Below, in pieces: positions 50,144-59,344 of a DNA stretch of 64,000 nt (positions within the stretch are counted from its first letter, which is position 1; every line of letters starts with the position of its first letter). The stretch covers positions 1-64,000 of the IMG/VR virus record IMGVR_UViG_3300025096_002712; one strand, written 5' to 3'. The stretch comes from a virus. Below the pieces are notes generated by a model. That model saw nothing but the letters and a program-made list of their open reading frames with translations, did no database searches and was not told where the DNA came from. A program made the translations under genes and the position numbers.

Positions 50144-51154
50144 ATGAGTTATGATGTTTATTACTCTACTGGAGGTGGTTCAGTAGTTTATGGTGGAGCA
50201 GATATTTGGGTTAATAATTGGTTACGAGAAGTAGCCCCTAAATTAAATCATCCATCTAAATTACTAATTCATCGCCGTAGACCTGAAAAAGTAAAGGTAG
50301 AATTTGATTCACCAATAGAAGTTGTATGGCAAGGTGATCACCCAAAAGATTTCGAAGAAATAGCCTCGAAGGCTCGTAAGATTCATGTATTACACGGATA
50401 TTATACACCACATAGGATAATAGAAAGTAATAAAGATAAATTAGAATCAGTATGTATTCATGTATCAGTAGATTTATCGTTAAAGGCAGGATTTCAATTA
50501 GGATTACCGAAGTTAATGCATTATGCAGCAAACGCATCTTGGGAAAAGAGAGTTTCAAAATGGGCAAAGAAGGTAGTGTGGATTGGGTTAGATAAGATTC
50601 CATTACATGATGAAGTAGGTATAATTGATTTACCAAATTATTACGAGTTTACACAAAATAAAAAAGTATGTATGAGTAATAAAGTTGGATTTGCAGCAAG
50701 ATGTGAAACTCGTAAATCACCACATTTCTTAGATGGTATTGATAGTTATTCTTTTACCGATCCAGAAGATTGGAGATGGTGGAAATTAAATCTTGGGTTA
50801 GAGTTTAAAAATACTCGGTTATATCAATTTAAAAATAAAAATATTCATTGGTTTTTTAATAGAGAGGATTGGGGAATATCACATAGCTGTCATCTACATG
50901 AACCATTCGGTTATTCTATATTTCAAGCATTAGATTATGGAAAGTTACCTATATTACAAAAAGATTGGCTGTCAAACTATGATTATCCATTCAGAGCTTT
51001 CAATAAGAAAGAGTTTGATGAACAATTACATAATATATCAGAGTTATCAGAGAAAGAAAGACAAGATTATTTGGATGGACTGAGAGATTATTGTAGGAAG
51101 TATGATAATAAGGATGAATGGGTAGAGAAATATTTGGAAATATACAACGCATGA
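50144..51154 (+). CDS. GT-B (GT4-like) glycosyltransferase
   Basis: A 336-residue protein with a Gly-rich N-terminal loop (STGGGSVVYGGAD) and a middle segment ending in IHVLHGYYTPH. The C-terminal donor-site motif HLHEPFGYSIFQALDYGKLP (~258-277) is equivalent to the E-x-F-G-x-x-x-x-E-A-x-A-x-G signature of retaining GT4 enzymes, though the second Glu is replaced by Gln. It would transfer a sugar from a nucleotide donor, in the cytoplasm. The two Hint-domain tip genes flank it, suggesting tail or capsid glycosylation; that link is inferred. Confidence 0.75.
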   Translation: MSYDVYYSTGGGSVVYGGADIWVNNWLREVAPKLNHPSKLLIHRRRPEKVKVEFDSPIEVVWQGDHPKDFEEIASKARKIHVLHGYYTPHRIIESNKDKLESVCIHVSVDLSLKAGFQLGLPKLMHYAANASWEKRVSKWAKKVVWIGLDKIPLHDEVGIIDLPNYYEFTQNKKVCMSNKVGFAARCETRKSPHFLDGIDSYSFTDPEDWRWWKLNLGLEFKNTRLYQFKNKNIHWFFNREDWGISHSCHLHEPFGYSIFQALDYGKLPILQKDWLSNYDYPFRAFNKKEFDEQLHNISELSEKERQDYLDGLRDYCRKYDNKDEWVEKYLEIYNA

Positions 51155-51161
51155 TATTTAT
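51154..51161 (+). promoter_or_regulatory. ATATTTAT putative phage promoter element overlapping a stop codon
   Basis: GATATTTATTAATA begins within the stop of the GT-B gene (ATGATATTTAT) and precedes an 80-base leader that contains a hairpin with T-runs, then the second Hint gene. The extended GATATTTAT form matches the copies at 27789 and 36304. Confidence 0.4.
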
Positions 51162-51180
51162 TAATAACACACAACACGGC

Positions 51181-51224
51181 ACGCGTATTAGACGAGAATC
51201 GTCTTTTTCATGCGTATTTTTTTT
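51181..51224 (+). terminator. Hairpin with two T-runs (terminator or attenuator)
   Basis: GACGA (51191-51195) and TCGTC (51199-51203) form a tight stem with a GAA loop followed by TTTTT. ACGC (51181-51184) and GCGT (51212-51215) can pair outside it and are followed by eight T residues at 51217-51224. The structure lies between a promoter-like motif and the TTG start at 51236, so it could attenuate the next gene as well as end the previous transcript. Confidence 0.75.
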
Positions 51225-51235
51225 GGAGAACTTTT

Positions 51236-52732
51236 TTGGCAACACCAACAGATGGAACTAAACTATCATTAGGAAAACTCGGTAGGGCAACCGCCGTAGG
51301 TAATTCCGATTATACTTCTAAGACAAGTCTTAATGATGCTGGCAGAGATAGTGGAACTGATAAAACTAAGGTAAGTGATTTTTACATTGGTTCAGTAGAT
51401 AATACTTTAGATGGTTATCCATATGTGGATGAACAAACAAATGAAACCTATACAATGACTTTCACTAATGAGAATAGTTTATTTCAATCTCGTATAGGTG
51501 GACGACACCAAAACTTTACTTGGAGTGGAAGTGCTTTATTTGCCCCACAATCAAATCAAGATTATACTGCAGTTTTTGCAGCAGGAACAATAACAGACCA
51601 CGCAACACCGAGTGTAAGTGAAAGTAATGTAGTTGTGGACTATGATTTTAATAATTGGGCAGATTCAAACACATTAGTTAGTTGGTCAGGTAGTGGGGCG
51701 AGTGTAATATCAAAGCATACTCTTGTAAGTCAATCACCATCTGGTTCTAATAATTTTGCAGTAAAGTTTAATACACAAGATAGTCATATAAGTCAGTCTT
51801 TAACAGTTAAAGGAAACTCTGTTTATAGAATTAGAGCAATGGCCTCATCTTCTAATCTTGATGAGGGAAATATAAATATGGAAATTAGTGGTGCTTATAC
51901 TCAACAGACATTTAGAGGTATAGCAGGTAACGGTGAATGGAAAGAAACAAGAAATGATTTTTACACGAGTGGTTCTGCAGGAGTAACTCAAACCCTAAAA
52001 CTTACTTTCACTGCAATATCAGCTTCTTCAGACCATAAACCACTATTAGATACGGTATTTTTTGAAAGATGGGAAGGTGCACATATGAGTGATACGAGTG
52101 TAGTTGTATCTGGTAAATATCATGATGCAGGACAGAGTGATGGGTTTAATGACCACGCTACACGATATAATACTGATATTACTAAAACTGTTGAAATACA
52201 AGATACATATGGTGGACTTGCAATAGCCTGTTTCTTACCAGGAACTTTAATATTAATGTCAGATGAAACTACAAAACCCATTGAAGATATTAATGTGGGT
52301 GATGAAGTAATGTCATTAGATTTACCTGGACTTCCAGATGAAGATTTAGGATATTTAGAGTGGAAGGCTTATACAATGAGACCAATGGATAATTTAGATG
52401 AAGTGATAGAAAGGTATAAGAAAACTGCAAATGTAGAACATTTATTTTATGATTATATGGATGGTTATTATAGTATTAATAATGGATACTTAAAAATTAC
52501 GAGAGAACACGATCTTTTTATATATGATAATGGTATGTGGAGATGGATGACACCAAATGAAATAAGTGGTGGTATGAAATTATTTAGTTATGAGGGCGAA
52601 ATAATAAATATAGATTCGATAGAATGGGTAGAAGGTGAAGTTGAAGTTGTAAATTTTGATGTAGAACCATTGGATGTATATTTTGCAGGTGGAGTATTAG
52701 TTCACAACAAAGGAGCAAGTTCTGAACCATAA
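51236..52732 (+). CDS. Tail-tip protein with carbohydrate-binding-like region and Hint domain 2
   Basis: A 498-residue protein with TTG start and TTGGAGAA upstream. Residues 1-55 are a tip-attachment segment, and residues ~133-282 a CBM-like beta-sandwich (VVVDYDFNNWADSNTLVSW opening). The Hint domain spans residues 332-491: Cys332 in AIACFLPGTLI, DINVGDEVMS, ITREH (421-425) and LDVYFAGGVLVHN ending at His490-Asn491, followed by KGASSEP. Lys after Asn means no splicing nucleophile. It is a paralogue of the 49053 protein in the Hint part but not in the N-terminal part. Confidence 0.85.
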   Translation: MATPTDGTKLSLGKLGRATAVGNSDYTSKTSLNDAGRDSGTDKTKVSDFYIGSVDNTLDGYPYVDEQTNETYTMTFTNENSLFQSRIGGRHQNFTWSGSALFAPQSNQDYTAVFAAGTITDHATPSVSESNVVVDYDFNNWADSNTLVSWSGSGASVISKHTLVSQSPSGSNNFAVKFNTQDSHISQSLTVKGNSVYRIRAMASSSNLDEGNINMEISGAYTQQTFRGIAGNGEWKETRNDFYTSGSAGVTQTLKLTFTAISASSDHKPLLDTVFFERWEGAHMSDTSVVVSGKYHDAGQSDGFNDHATRYNTDITKTVEIQDTYGGLAIACFLPGTLILMSDETTKPIEDINVGDEVMSLDLPGLPDEDLGYLEWKAYTMRPMDNLDEVIERYKKTANVEHLFYDYMDGYYSINNGYLKITREHDLFIYDNGMWRWMTPNEISGGMKLFSYEGEIINIDSIEWVEGEVEVVNFDVEPLDVYFAGGVLVHNKGASSEP

Positions 52733-52759
52733 ATAATATGATTTGAAAGTTTTTTTAAC

Positions 52760-52766
52760 TATTTAT
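52760..52766 (+). promoter_or_regulatory. TATTTAT variant of the putative promoter element
   Basis: CTATTTATTAA lies 23 bases before the ATG at 52790, in the only gap (57 bases) between the Hint gene and the modification cluster. It lacks the leading A of the main motif, so it is a weaker candidate. Confidence 0.3.
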
Positions 52767-52789
52767 TAAAGGATAACAATAGGTTTTAT

Positions 52790-53500
52790 ATGTCAATACT
52801 AAATCGTGGATATATATACGATTCAATAACAAGAAATGAAGATTCAGGTTCAGTATCATATAGATGGACTCATGGTGCTAATGACACTTATATGGGCACT
52901 GGTATATTTTATTATGCCATTCCATATTTTCTAAAGGCACGAGTATGTGTTTGTCTTGGTAGTGGTGGTGGATATGTGCCACGATTGATGGTTGATTGTG
53001 TTCATGAATTAAATGAAGTTGATATGTATGGTGAGAATAAATATGGTGAAGTCTATGTTGTTGATGCGACAAATGGTTTTAATGGTGAAGTTGATTGGTC
53101 TGATGAGGATAGTTTTTTACGAGAAAAGTTTAATCCAAAATTTTTAAACACCACTACGGAAGATGCATTCTATAACTTTTTTGTTAAACGGGATATCAAA
53201 ATAGATTATTTACATATAGATGCAGACCATACTTATGAGGGTTGTAAACTTGACTTTGATTTATATTCTACGATAATGAACGAAAATGGAATTATATCAA
53301 TACACGATACAGATAGAAAATATTGGGAAAACTTTGGAACTTATGATGGAGAGGAACATGATTCCTGTACGGGTCCAAGTGAAGTTATAAATGAAATCAG
53401 TAATAAATGGGAAGTATTTAATTTGTTTGATTATAAAGAAAAAAATGAAGTTTTACCTTCTTCTGGTTTAACTATATTGAGAAGAAAAGATGAGATATAG
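52790..53500 (+). CDS. Class I SAM-dependent methyltransferase (Methyltransf_24-like)
   Basis: A 236-residue protein with the SAM-binding turn VCVCLGSGGGYVPRLM at ~52-67. A later IDYLHIDADHTYEGCKLDFD (~141-160) with IISIHDTD fits the small-molecule/sugar methyltransferases of the Methyltransf_24 type, where D-x-D-H binds metal. It could methylate a glycan or a nucleotide sugar made by the neighbouring enzymes. The stop overlaps the next gene by 11 bases, placing it in the modification operon. Confidence 0.8.
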   Translation: MSILNRGYIYDSITRNEDSGSVSYRWTHGANDTYMGTGIFYYAIPYFLKARVCVCLGSGGGYVPRLMVDCVHELNEVDMYGENKYGEVYVVDATNGFNGEVDWSDEDSFLREKFNPKFLNTTTEDAFYNFFVKRDIKIDYLHIDADHTYEGCKLDFDLYSTIMNENGIISIHDTDRKYWENFGTYDGEEHDSCTGPSEVINEISNKWEVFNLFDYKEKNEVLPSSGLTILRRKDEI

Positions 53501-55958
53501 ACCAACAAAGTTTACCATAGAAGAACAACAGGATATACGAGAACGATATAGTGAATGGTTAAAACCAGAAAATATTATTTGGGTAGAAAAGGAATATAAA
53601 GATAATATACAATATTATGAATACCAAGAAATAGAAAAGTTTATTGATAAACATTTTAATTTTGCAAAAAGTTATGCAGAAAAAATGTGGGTATTAGAAA
53701 AAATAAAGGATTGGAATTCTCATACTTCTCAATATATTGATAGTAGAATAGGTAATTATAAAATAAATGATTTTAATGATGAAACACTTCAAAGAATTAT
53801 ATTGGAAGAAATAGAACACGGTGGTGCAGAAGGAAAGGGATTTTTAAGTGATTTTATAGAAAATAGAATTAAAGATATGGAACTTTCTTCATTTCAAGAA
53901 GAACTAAGTGTTAGACAAAAGTTGTGTGATTTAGAGTTTCATACAACACCTTATGTTGAAAAAAGAATAGGAGATTATGAAATAGAAGATTTAGATGATG
54001 AATTAGTAAAACGAATAAAATTAGAAGAATGTGAAAAATTAAATAGCCCATTTATATTAAAACAAATAAAAAAACATATGGGAAAAATACATCCTGATGA
54101 TGAACTCTCAAAGAGACAGATATTAAACGAGTGTGAGAAACATACTAATGATTATGTTGCAAAAAGAATAAAAGAATTTCAACCACTAACTTTAAAAACT
54201 GAAAATCACGAAGATTTATATGAACAGTTACAATGGAGAGAAGATTTAGAGCAAATAATTGATCATAGATCTGAGTTTATAGATCAAAATATAAAATTTT
54301 ATAAAGGTCGTGGTGTAGAAATAACAACACCCACACAGGAACTCGAACACAGATTAAAACTTGAAGAATGTGAAAAGTTTAATACAGACTATATTTCAAG
54401 AGAAACAGCAAGATTAAAGGATGAATATTTAATTCGTGATCCACAAGAAGAACTTAAACATAGAATGAATCTTGCATTTTTCGAAGATAATGTAAAGGAT
54501 AAAGAAAAAATAGCAAGTAAAGAAACATTTTGGGATATGATTTCAGTTCATGGATTAGAAAATTTAAATCTACTCAAGGAAGAATTAAATAATGTAGGTA
54601 ATGGTTTTTGTTTAGCAAAATGGAATCAAGTTAGTATTCTTTTACAGACAGGTCAAACTCATAGTTGTCACCACCCAAGACCTCATGTAGTTCCTAAAAG
54701 AGAATTGGAAAACAATCCATCTGCACTTCACAATACATATTTCAAAAAGATGCAAAGAAAGACGATGTTAAAAGGTGGTCGTCCAAAGGAATGTGATTAT
54801 TGTTGGAATGTAGAAGATGCTAATCCAGGAGCATTTAGTGATAGGATTATGAAAAGTGGTGAGGCCTGGGCATTTCCATACTTCGATAAGATTAAAAGGT
54901 CAGATCCAGAAGAAAATACTAATCCATCTTATGTAGAAGTTAGTTTTTCTAATCAATGTAATATGAGTTGTGGTTATTGTGATGTCAAAAGTAGTTCCAA
55001 TTGGCAACACGAAATAGCAACAAAAGGACATTATCCTACGAGTGGAATGTATAACAATACTGAATGGATGGAAAGGGAAGGAATAGTTCCGATACCACAT
55101 ACTAAACCCAATCCATACAGAGATGCTTTTTGGAAATGGTGGCCAGACTTATTCCCAACACTTCATACTTTTAGAATAACTGGAGGTGAACCACTTTTAC
55201 ATAAAGATACATTTAAAGTTTTAGATTATCTAATAGAAAATCCAAAAGTAAATCCTATGTTAGAAATGTCTGTTAATAGTAATTTATGTGCACCACAACA
55301 TTTATTTGAAGAGTTTGTGGATAAAGTTAAGTATATTACAGATAGAGACTTAGTTTGGAATTTTGCACTATTTACAAGTATTGAGGCGGACGGGAAACAC
55401 GCAGAATATATGAGAGATGGAATGGACGCTGATAGATTTTGGAATAACTTAGATTATTTTTTAACCAAATGTCAAAAACCAGAGGCAACTATAATGGCAA
55501 CTTATAATCTTACAAGTGTTTCAACTTATCACGAAGTGATTAAGAAGGTATTTGAATTAAAAAAGAAACATTATAATGGCCAAAGATACAGACATTATGG
55601 TATAATACTGGACACGGCATATCTTAGACATCCAGAGTTCTTACAAGTTCGTTTATTGTCTACACATTGGATTGATAAAATACGAGAAGATGTAAAATTA
55701 ATGGAGAGTTTAGCGGAAGAAAAATATACTCATATTTATGGACATGGACATGCAGGATTTTATGATTTTGAAAGAGAAAAATTAAGACGAGTATTGGATT
55801 GGGTAGATGCCCCACTCGATGATGTAAAATGGTTAATGAAAATGAGGAAAGATTTTGTATTATTTATCGATGAGTTTGATATAAGACGAGGAAAAAACTT
55901 CTTAGAAACTTTTCCAGAGATGGAAGATTTTTACAATTCTTGTAAGAAGTTGATATAA
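53490..55958 (+). CDS. Radical SAM protein with extra Cys region and long helical N-terminus
   Basis: An 822-residue protein. Residues 1-~350 are repeating charged helices with recurring LEECEK and RIG/RIK units. Residues ~370-450 contain CLAKWNQ, HSCHHPR and ECDYCW, like the N-terminal Cys motifs of twitch-type radical SAM proteins. The radical SAM core has CNMSCGYC (CxxxCxxC) near residue 490 and FRITGGEPLLHK near 560. Such enzymes cleave SAM to a radical and modify peptides or sugars. The long helical N-terminus is unusual and may bind the substrate protein. The stop overlaps the next ATG. Confidence 0.85.
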   Translation: MRYRPTKFTIEEQQDIRERYSEWLKPENIIWVEKEYKDNIQYYEYQEIEKFIDKHFNFAKSYAEKMWVLEKIKDWNSHTSQYIDSRIGNYKINDFNDETLQRIILEEIEHGGAEGKGFLSDFIENRIKDMELSSFQEELSVRQKLCDLEFHTTPYVEKRIGDYEIEDLDDELVKRIKLEECEKLNSPFILKQIKKHMGKIHPDDELSKRQILNECEKHTNDYVAKRIKEFQPLTLKTENHEDLYEQLQWREDLEQIIDHRSEFIDQNIKFYKGRGVEITTPTQELEHRLKLEECEKFNTDYISRETARLKDEYLIRDPQEELKHRMNLAFFEDNVKDKEKIASKETFWDMISVHGLENLNLLKEELNNVGNGFCLAKWNQVSILLQTGQTHSCHHPRPHVVPKRELENNPSALHNTYFKKMQRKTMLKGGRPKECDYCWNVEDANPGAFSDRIMKSGEAWAFPYFDKIKRSDPEENTNPSYVEVSFSNQCNMSCGYCDVKSSSNWQHEIATKGHYPTSGMYNNTEWMEREGIVPIPHTKPNPYRDAFWKWWPDLFPTLHTFRITGGEPLLHKDTFKVLDYLIENPKVNPMLEMSVNSNLCAPQHLFEEFVDKVKYITDRDLVWNFALFTSIEADGKHAEYMRDGMDADRFWNNLDYFLTKCQKPEATIMATYNLTSVSTYHEVIKKVFELKKKHYNGQRYRHYGIILDTAYLRHPEFLQVRLLSTHWIDKIREDVKLMESLAEEKYTHIYGHGHAGFYDFEREKLRRVLDWVDAPLDDVKWLMKMRKDFVLFIDEFDIRRGKNFLETFPEMEDFYNSCKKLI

Positions 55959-56677
55959 TGTTTGGAGTATTAACAAATAAAGGACAAGTTAATTATGTTT
56001 CATTAGATGATTTTATTTCTATTGATAAGATGAATTATTTCGAAACATATTTTGAGAAACAATTTGATAAGTTTTGTAATGATCTTCCACGAATTGTAGA
56101 GAGAAATGGATGGGCTGCAAATGAGTATTCGAAGGATGCTATAAATGATTCAGATAGAGTTTATTTATTCAATTCTTTAATGAGTACTTGGTATGATGAC
56201 ATTATTCCAAGAGATTATGCGTGGAAATTAGTAAAGACATATGTACCTGAATTTGTAGAATATTTATATGACAATGTATTGGATTATATGCATGGGTTTT
56301 TTATAAAACGCGAACTTCACAAGCCTATGGAATTTCATAGAGATTGGGGTGATAATGGACTTGATCCAACAGAAGAAGATTCACGAGGAATGCAGGAAAC
56401 TTGGATATGGTTTAGATTTTCGGATACTAAAAAACTTTATGTTTCAGACATAGATGGTGAACATGATGTTTCTAAAAGAATACCAATGGAATCCTATGGT
56501 GCAGTATTTAATGGGTTAGATTATCATGGTTGTTATGATGGTTCGAGTGGATTTAGTGTAAGGATTAATGGTGGATTAAAACAAAATATCATAGACGATA
56601 CAGGGATTGATGTTACTACTTGGAAAGAATGGTATCCAGCTACTGGTCATTGGTTAGATGAGAAATTAACTCTATGA
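55958..56677 (+). CDS. Fe(II)/2-oxoglutarate oxygenase-like protein
   Basis: A 239-residue protein. MEFHRDWGDN (~124-133) supplies H-x-D. YHGCYDGSSGFSVRING (~189-205) supplies the distal His and, ten residues on, an Arg that would bind 2-oxoglutarate. This is the H-x-D...H...R pattern of the double-stranded beta-helix oxygenases. Likely a hydroxylase acting on a protein or sugar. It sits between a radical SAM gene and a glycosyltransferase gene, with overlaps on both sides, supporting a joint pathway. Assigned from motif order only. Confidence 0.7.
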   Translation: MFGVLTNKGQVNYVSLDDFISIDKMNYFETYFEKQFDKFCNDLPRIVERNGWAANEYSKDAINDSDRVYLFNSLMSTWYDDIIPRDYAWKLVKTYVPEFVEYLYDNVLDYMHGFFIKRELHKPMEFHRDWGDNGLDPTEEDSRGMQETWIWFRFSDTKKLYVSDIDGEHDVSKRIPMESYGAVFNGLDYHGCYDGSSGFSVRINGGLKQNIIDDTGIDVTTWKEWYPATGHWLDEKLTL

Positions 56678-57528
56678 GTATAAATTTAGTTACAGTTTGT
56701 GGTCATAATACCACAATGTTAAGACATATGTTGCAACATTACAAAGATTTTGTTGATGAAATCTATGTAGTTGTATATTTATCAACAGACAAGGATAGAG
56801 TTTTATCTGAAGTCAAAGAAATCACTCGTGATTTAAATATTGATATACATAAGACGACAGTTGAAGAACCATTTAATTGGACAAGGGTTACGGAGTTATA
56901 TAATGAAACAAAGTTATTAAAACCAGATGATTGGTGGATTGTAGCAGATGATGATGAACTTCATGTATATCCAACACCAATCAATGAACTCATAGAAGAT
57001 TGTGAAGAAAATGGTTATCAGTTTATTACAGGAGCATTTTTAGATAGGATCGGTGAAAGAGGTCGATTCCCAAAGATTGATGATGATAGTGATGTTTGGA
57101 AAGAGTTTCCATTGGCTGGTTCATTTAGATATCCAGTTTCAAATGCCTGTCCAAATAAAACTGTAGTGATGAAAGGTATTATACAAGTCACTAATGGACA
57201 ACATTATGCAATGGTAAACGATTTCCAAGATACTTATGGTGATAGGTGGATGCACGAGTTGAGATATCCAGTCGGTGGGTGTTTTATTCAAGTTCATCAT
57301 TTTAAATGGGATATTTCAGTTATTGATAGAATAAGAGATGTTTCTCTTACAAAAAAAGATTACACATTTCATGATGAATATAAGAAAATGTTTGATTATA
57401 TAATGGATAATTTTGGAACAATTAATATTAGAGATGAAAGATTTATGATAGAAAGAAGTGGTAAAAATTATTACGATTATCCATATTGGGATAAAATAAG
57501 AACACAGGCTATAGAGTATAGAACATGA
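56674..57528 (+). CDS. GT-A glycosyltransferase (GT2/GT92-like)
   Basis: A 284-residue protein. It starts INLVTVCGHNTTMLRHMLQH (a hydrophobic strand, then a helix, as in GT-A folds), followed by DEIYVVVYLS and the metal-binding DWWIVADDDELH (~90-101) with Asp-x-Asp. The C-terminal part has QVHHFKWD, which resembles the late His motif of GT92/GT2-type enzymes. It uses a nucleotide sugar in the cytoplasm. Overlaps of four bases join it to both neighbours. Confidence 0.8.
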   Translation: MSINLVTVCGHNTTMLRHMLQHYKDFVDEIYVVVYLSTDKDRVLSEVKEITRDLNIDIHKTTVEEPFNWTRVTELYNETKLLKPDDWWIVADDDELHVYPTPINELIEDCEENGYQFITGAFLDRIGERGRFPKIDDDSDVWKEFPLAGSFRYPVSNACPNKTVVMKGIIQVTNGQHYAMVNDFQDTYGDRWMHELRYPVGGCFIQVHHFKWDISVIDRIRDVSLTKKDYTFHDEYKKMFDYIMDNFGTINIRDERFMIERSGKNYYDYPYWDKIRTQAIEYRT

Positions 57529-59006
57529 AAAGATTAGCAGTTATACTACCATATAACGAGAGTCATATAGAAAACTTTACAGAACATTTTAGGGCTACTA
57601 TACAAGAGGGTGAAGATTTATATTATAAATTATGTTTTATAAAACAAAAGTCTAATAGACCATTAAATAAAGGTAAGTTGTTTAATATTGGATATATGTT
57701 ACATAAGGATAGTTTTGATTATTTTTGTTTTCACGATTCAGATTTAATACCAATTTCTGATGAATGTGATTATTCATATGAAGAAAAACCAATTTCATTA
57801 GTAGGTATGAGAGATAAAATAAAGTTTGGTGATCAAGAAAATTTAGAAGATTTTGATGATTATACTTTACCTTATGATGAGTATTTTGGTGGAGCAGTTT
57901 TATTTTCAAAAGAACATTTTCAAGAAGTTAATGGATACTCAAATGAATATTGGGGTGTTGGTTATGAAGATTATGATTTACTGCTTAGATGTGTGGTTAA
58001 GGGATTGCCTATTAGAAAAGAGTTGGAAGTTGAACCATCAAAAACTTATGGAACTTTTAATGGTGTAAATTCGTATTTAAAAATACCAGCAAAAAATGCA
58101 AAAATTAGAAATGCAACTAATAAAAGTTTTACAATGTGTGGGTGGTTCAAGACTGACGGAGAACCACCGTATGGAGCTGATATAGATAGTAATAGATGTG
58201 AATATTTTATATTTGGTCGTCCAGGATATCATATGGGACTTTCTTATACTCATGGTGGATTCGCCAAGGGTGTAATTTGGATTAGGGAACAGGGAAAAAG
58301 TGAAAGAAATGCATTAGTAATAAAAACTTTGTTAGGTGCAGACCAATGGCATCATATAGCACTTACTGTTGACGAAATGAAACAAGAGATGATTCTTTAT
58401 ATAAATGGAATAGAAGTTGGTAAAGAATCTTATGATGGAGAAATCCTTCCATACCATAGTAAACCATATTATATTGGAGTCGGTGATCCAGATATAAATC
58501 ATTGGAGAAACTATTTCGTGGGTAAAATTGCAGAAGTAGGATTATGGTCTGAATCATTAAAATCTGATGAAATTGTACATATTTTTAATAAGGGCATAGT
58601 TGATAATAGAGGTGAATATTCAACTTCTGCTTTACCAGTAGGAGTTTGGGATTTTAAAGGTGGATATTCAGATAGAACTTTTGATGTGTCTGGAAATGGA
58701 AATCATGCAAAGTTTAATAATATCGATTTTGCAAATAAATCGTTAAAAAGTAATACTGAGCGATATTTACCTTATAGAAGAAATGGTGCTTATGGTTTTA
58801 TATCACATCCAAATGAATATTTAAATCTCGAAAATATAAAGAGAAGTCAACATCCTGAAATAATGACAAATCGTAATTCTTTTAATAAGAAAATTAGAAA
58901 TCAAATGCAGGATATAGATAAAGATGGCCTATCATCAACAAGATTTCGGATAGTCAATAGAAAAGACTATCAAGGAAAACATGAAATAATAGAAGTTGTA
59001 ATATAA
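57525..59006 (+). CDS. Beta-1,4-galactosyltransferase-like enzyme with nested LamG domain, copy 1
   Basis: A 493-residue protein. Residues 1-165 match the N-terminal catalytic part of GT7 (B4GALT) enzymes: LAVILPYNESH, LNKGKLFNIGY, FCFHDSDLIP with the metal DSD (71-73), EYFGGAVLFSKEHF and YWGVGYEDYD (142-151). A LamG-like sandwich follows (~174-400: FNGVNSYLKIP, WHHIALTVD, YINGIEVG). After it, the GT7 tail resumes with GFISH, then DGLSSTRFRIVNR. Copy 1 has EDYD where copies 2 and 3 have EDDD, so it is the most diverged. The start overlaps the GT-A gene by four bases. Confidence 0.85.
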   Translation: MKRLAVILPYNESHIENFTEHFRATIQEGEDLYYKLCFIKQKSNRPLNKGKLFNIGYMLHKDSFDYFCFHDSDLIPISDECDYSYEEKPISLVGMRDKIKFGDQENLEDFDDYTLPYDEYFGGAVLFSKEHFQEVNGYSNEYWGVGYEDYDLLLRCVVKGLPIRKELEVEPSKTYGTFNGVNSYLKIPAKNAKIRNATNKSFTMCGWFKTDGEPPYGADIDSNRCEYFIFGRPGYHMGLSYTHGGFAKGVIWIREQGKSERNALVIKTLLGADQWHHIALTVDEMKQEMILYINGIEVGKESYDGEILPYHSKPYYIGVGDPDINHWRNYFVGKIAEVGLWSESLKSDEIVHIFNKGIVDNRGEYSTSALPVGVWDFKGGYSDRTFDVSGNGNHAKFNNIDFANKSLKSNTERYLPYRRNGAYGFISHPNEYLNLENIKRSQHPEIMTNRNSFNKKIRNQMQDIDKDGLSSTRFRIVNRKDYQGKHEIIEVVI

Positions 59007-59017
59007 GGAGAAAAATT

Positions 59018-59341
59018 ATGGCTACAAAGAAAAAAGAAACAGATGCAAGAGATGCTCTCGACGCTGGAACTACTAATGAAGGCAGTGAACTTTCTGCAAT
59101 AGCAGTTAAGTCATTGACCAATTTGGAAGAAAAGGTTGATGCAATCGATTGGAAACTATGGGAAATCTACAATATCGTAAAGACATATGTAGAAAATAAT
59201 CCAGCAGGTTCATCAGCACCAGCCGTTTCACAACCACAAGCATCCGCAGCAGATATTGCTGGGGAGATTGCAAAAGCATTAGGTGGAGCATCAGGCAAAG
59301 AGGAAAAGAAGTCAGCAGTATCTAAACTATTTGGGGGATAA
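59018..59341 (+). CDS. Small Ala-rich helical protein, unknown
   Basis: A 107-residue product with AAGGAGA before the ATG. It has a charged N-terminus, a helix AIAVKSLTNLEEKVDAIDWK, a Pro/Ala/Ser linker and a basic end KKSAVSKLFGG. It sits between GT7-LamG copies 1 and 2. It looks like a small oligomerising adaptor or minor structural protein. Family not recognised. Confidence 0.6.
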   Translation: MATKKKETDARDALDAGTTNEGSELSAIAVKSLTNLEEKVDAIDWKLWEIYNIVKTYVENNPAGSSAPAVSQPQASAADIAGEIAKALGGASGKEEKKSAVSKLFGG

Positions 59342-59344
59342 ACC

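Noticed and set aside
49053-52732. Inteins that splice
   Set aside because: Both Hint domains are followed by Val or Lys and only 4 or 7 residues, with no Cys, Ser or Thr directly after the Asn, so protein splicing is not expected.
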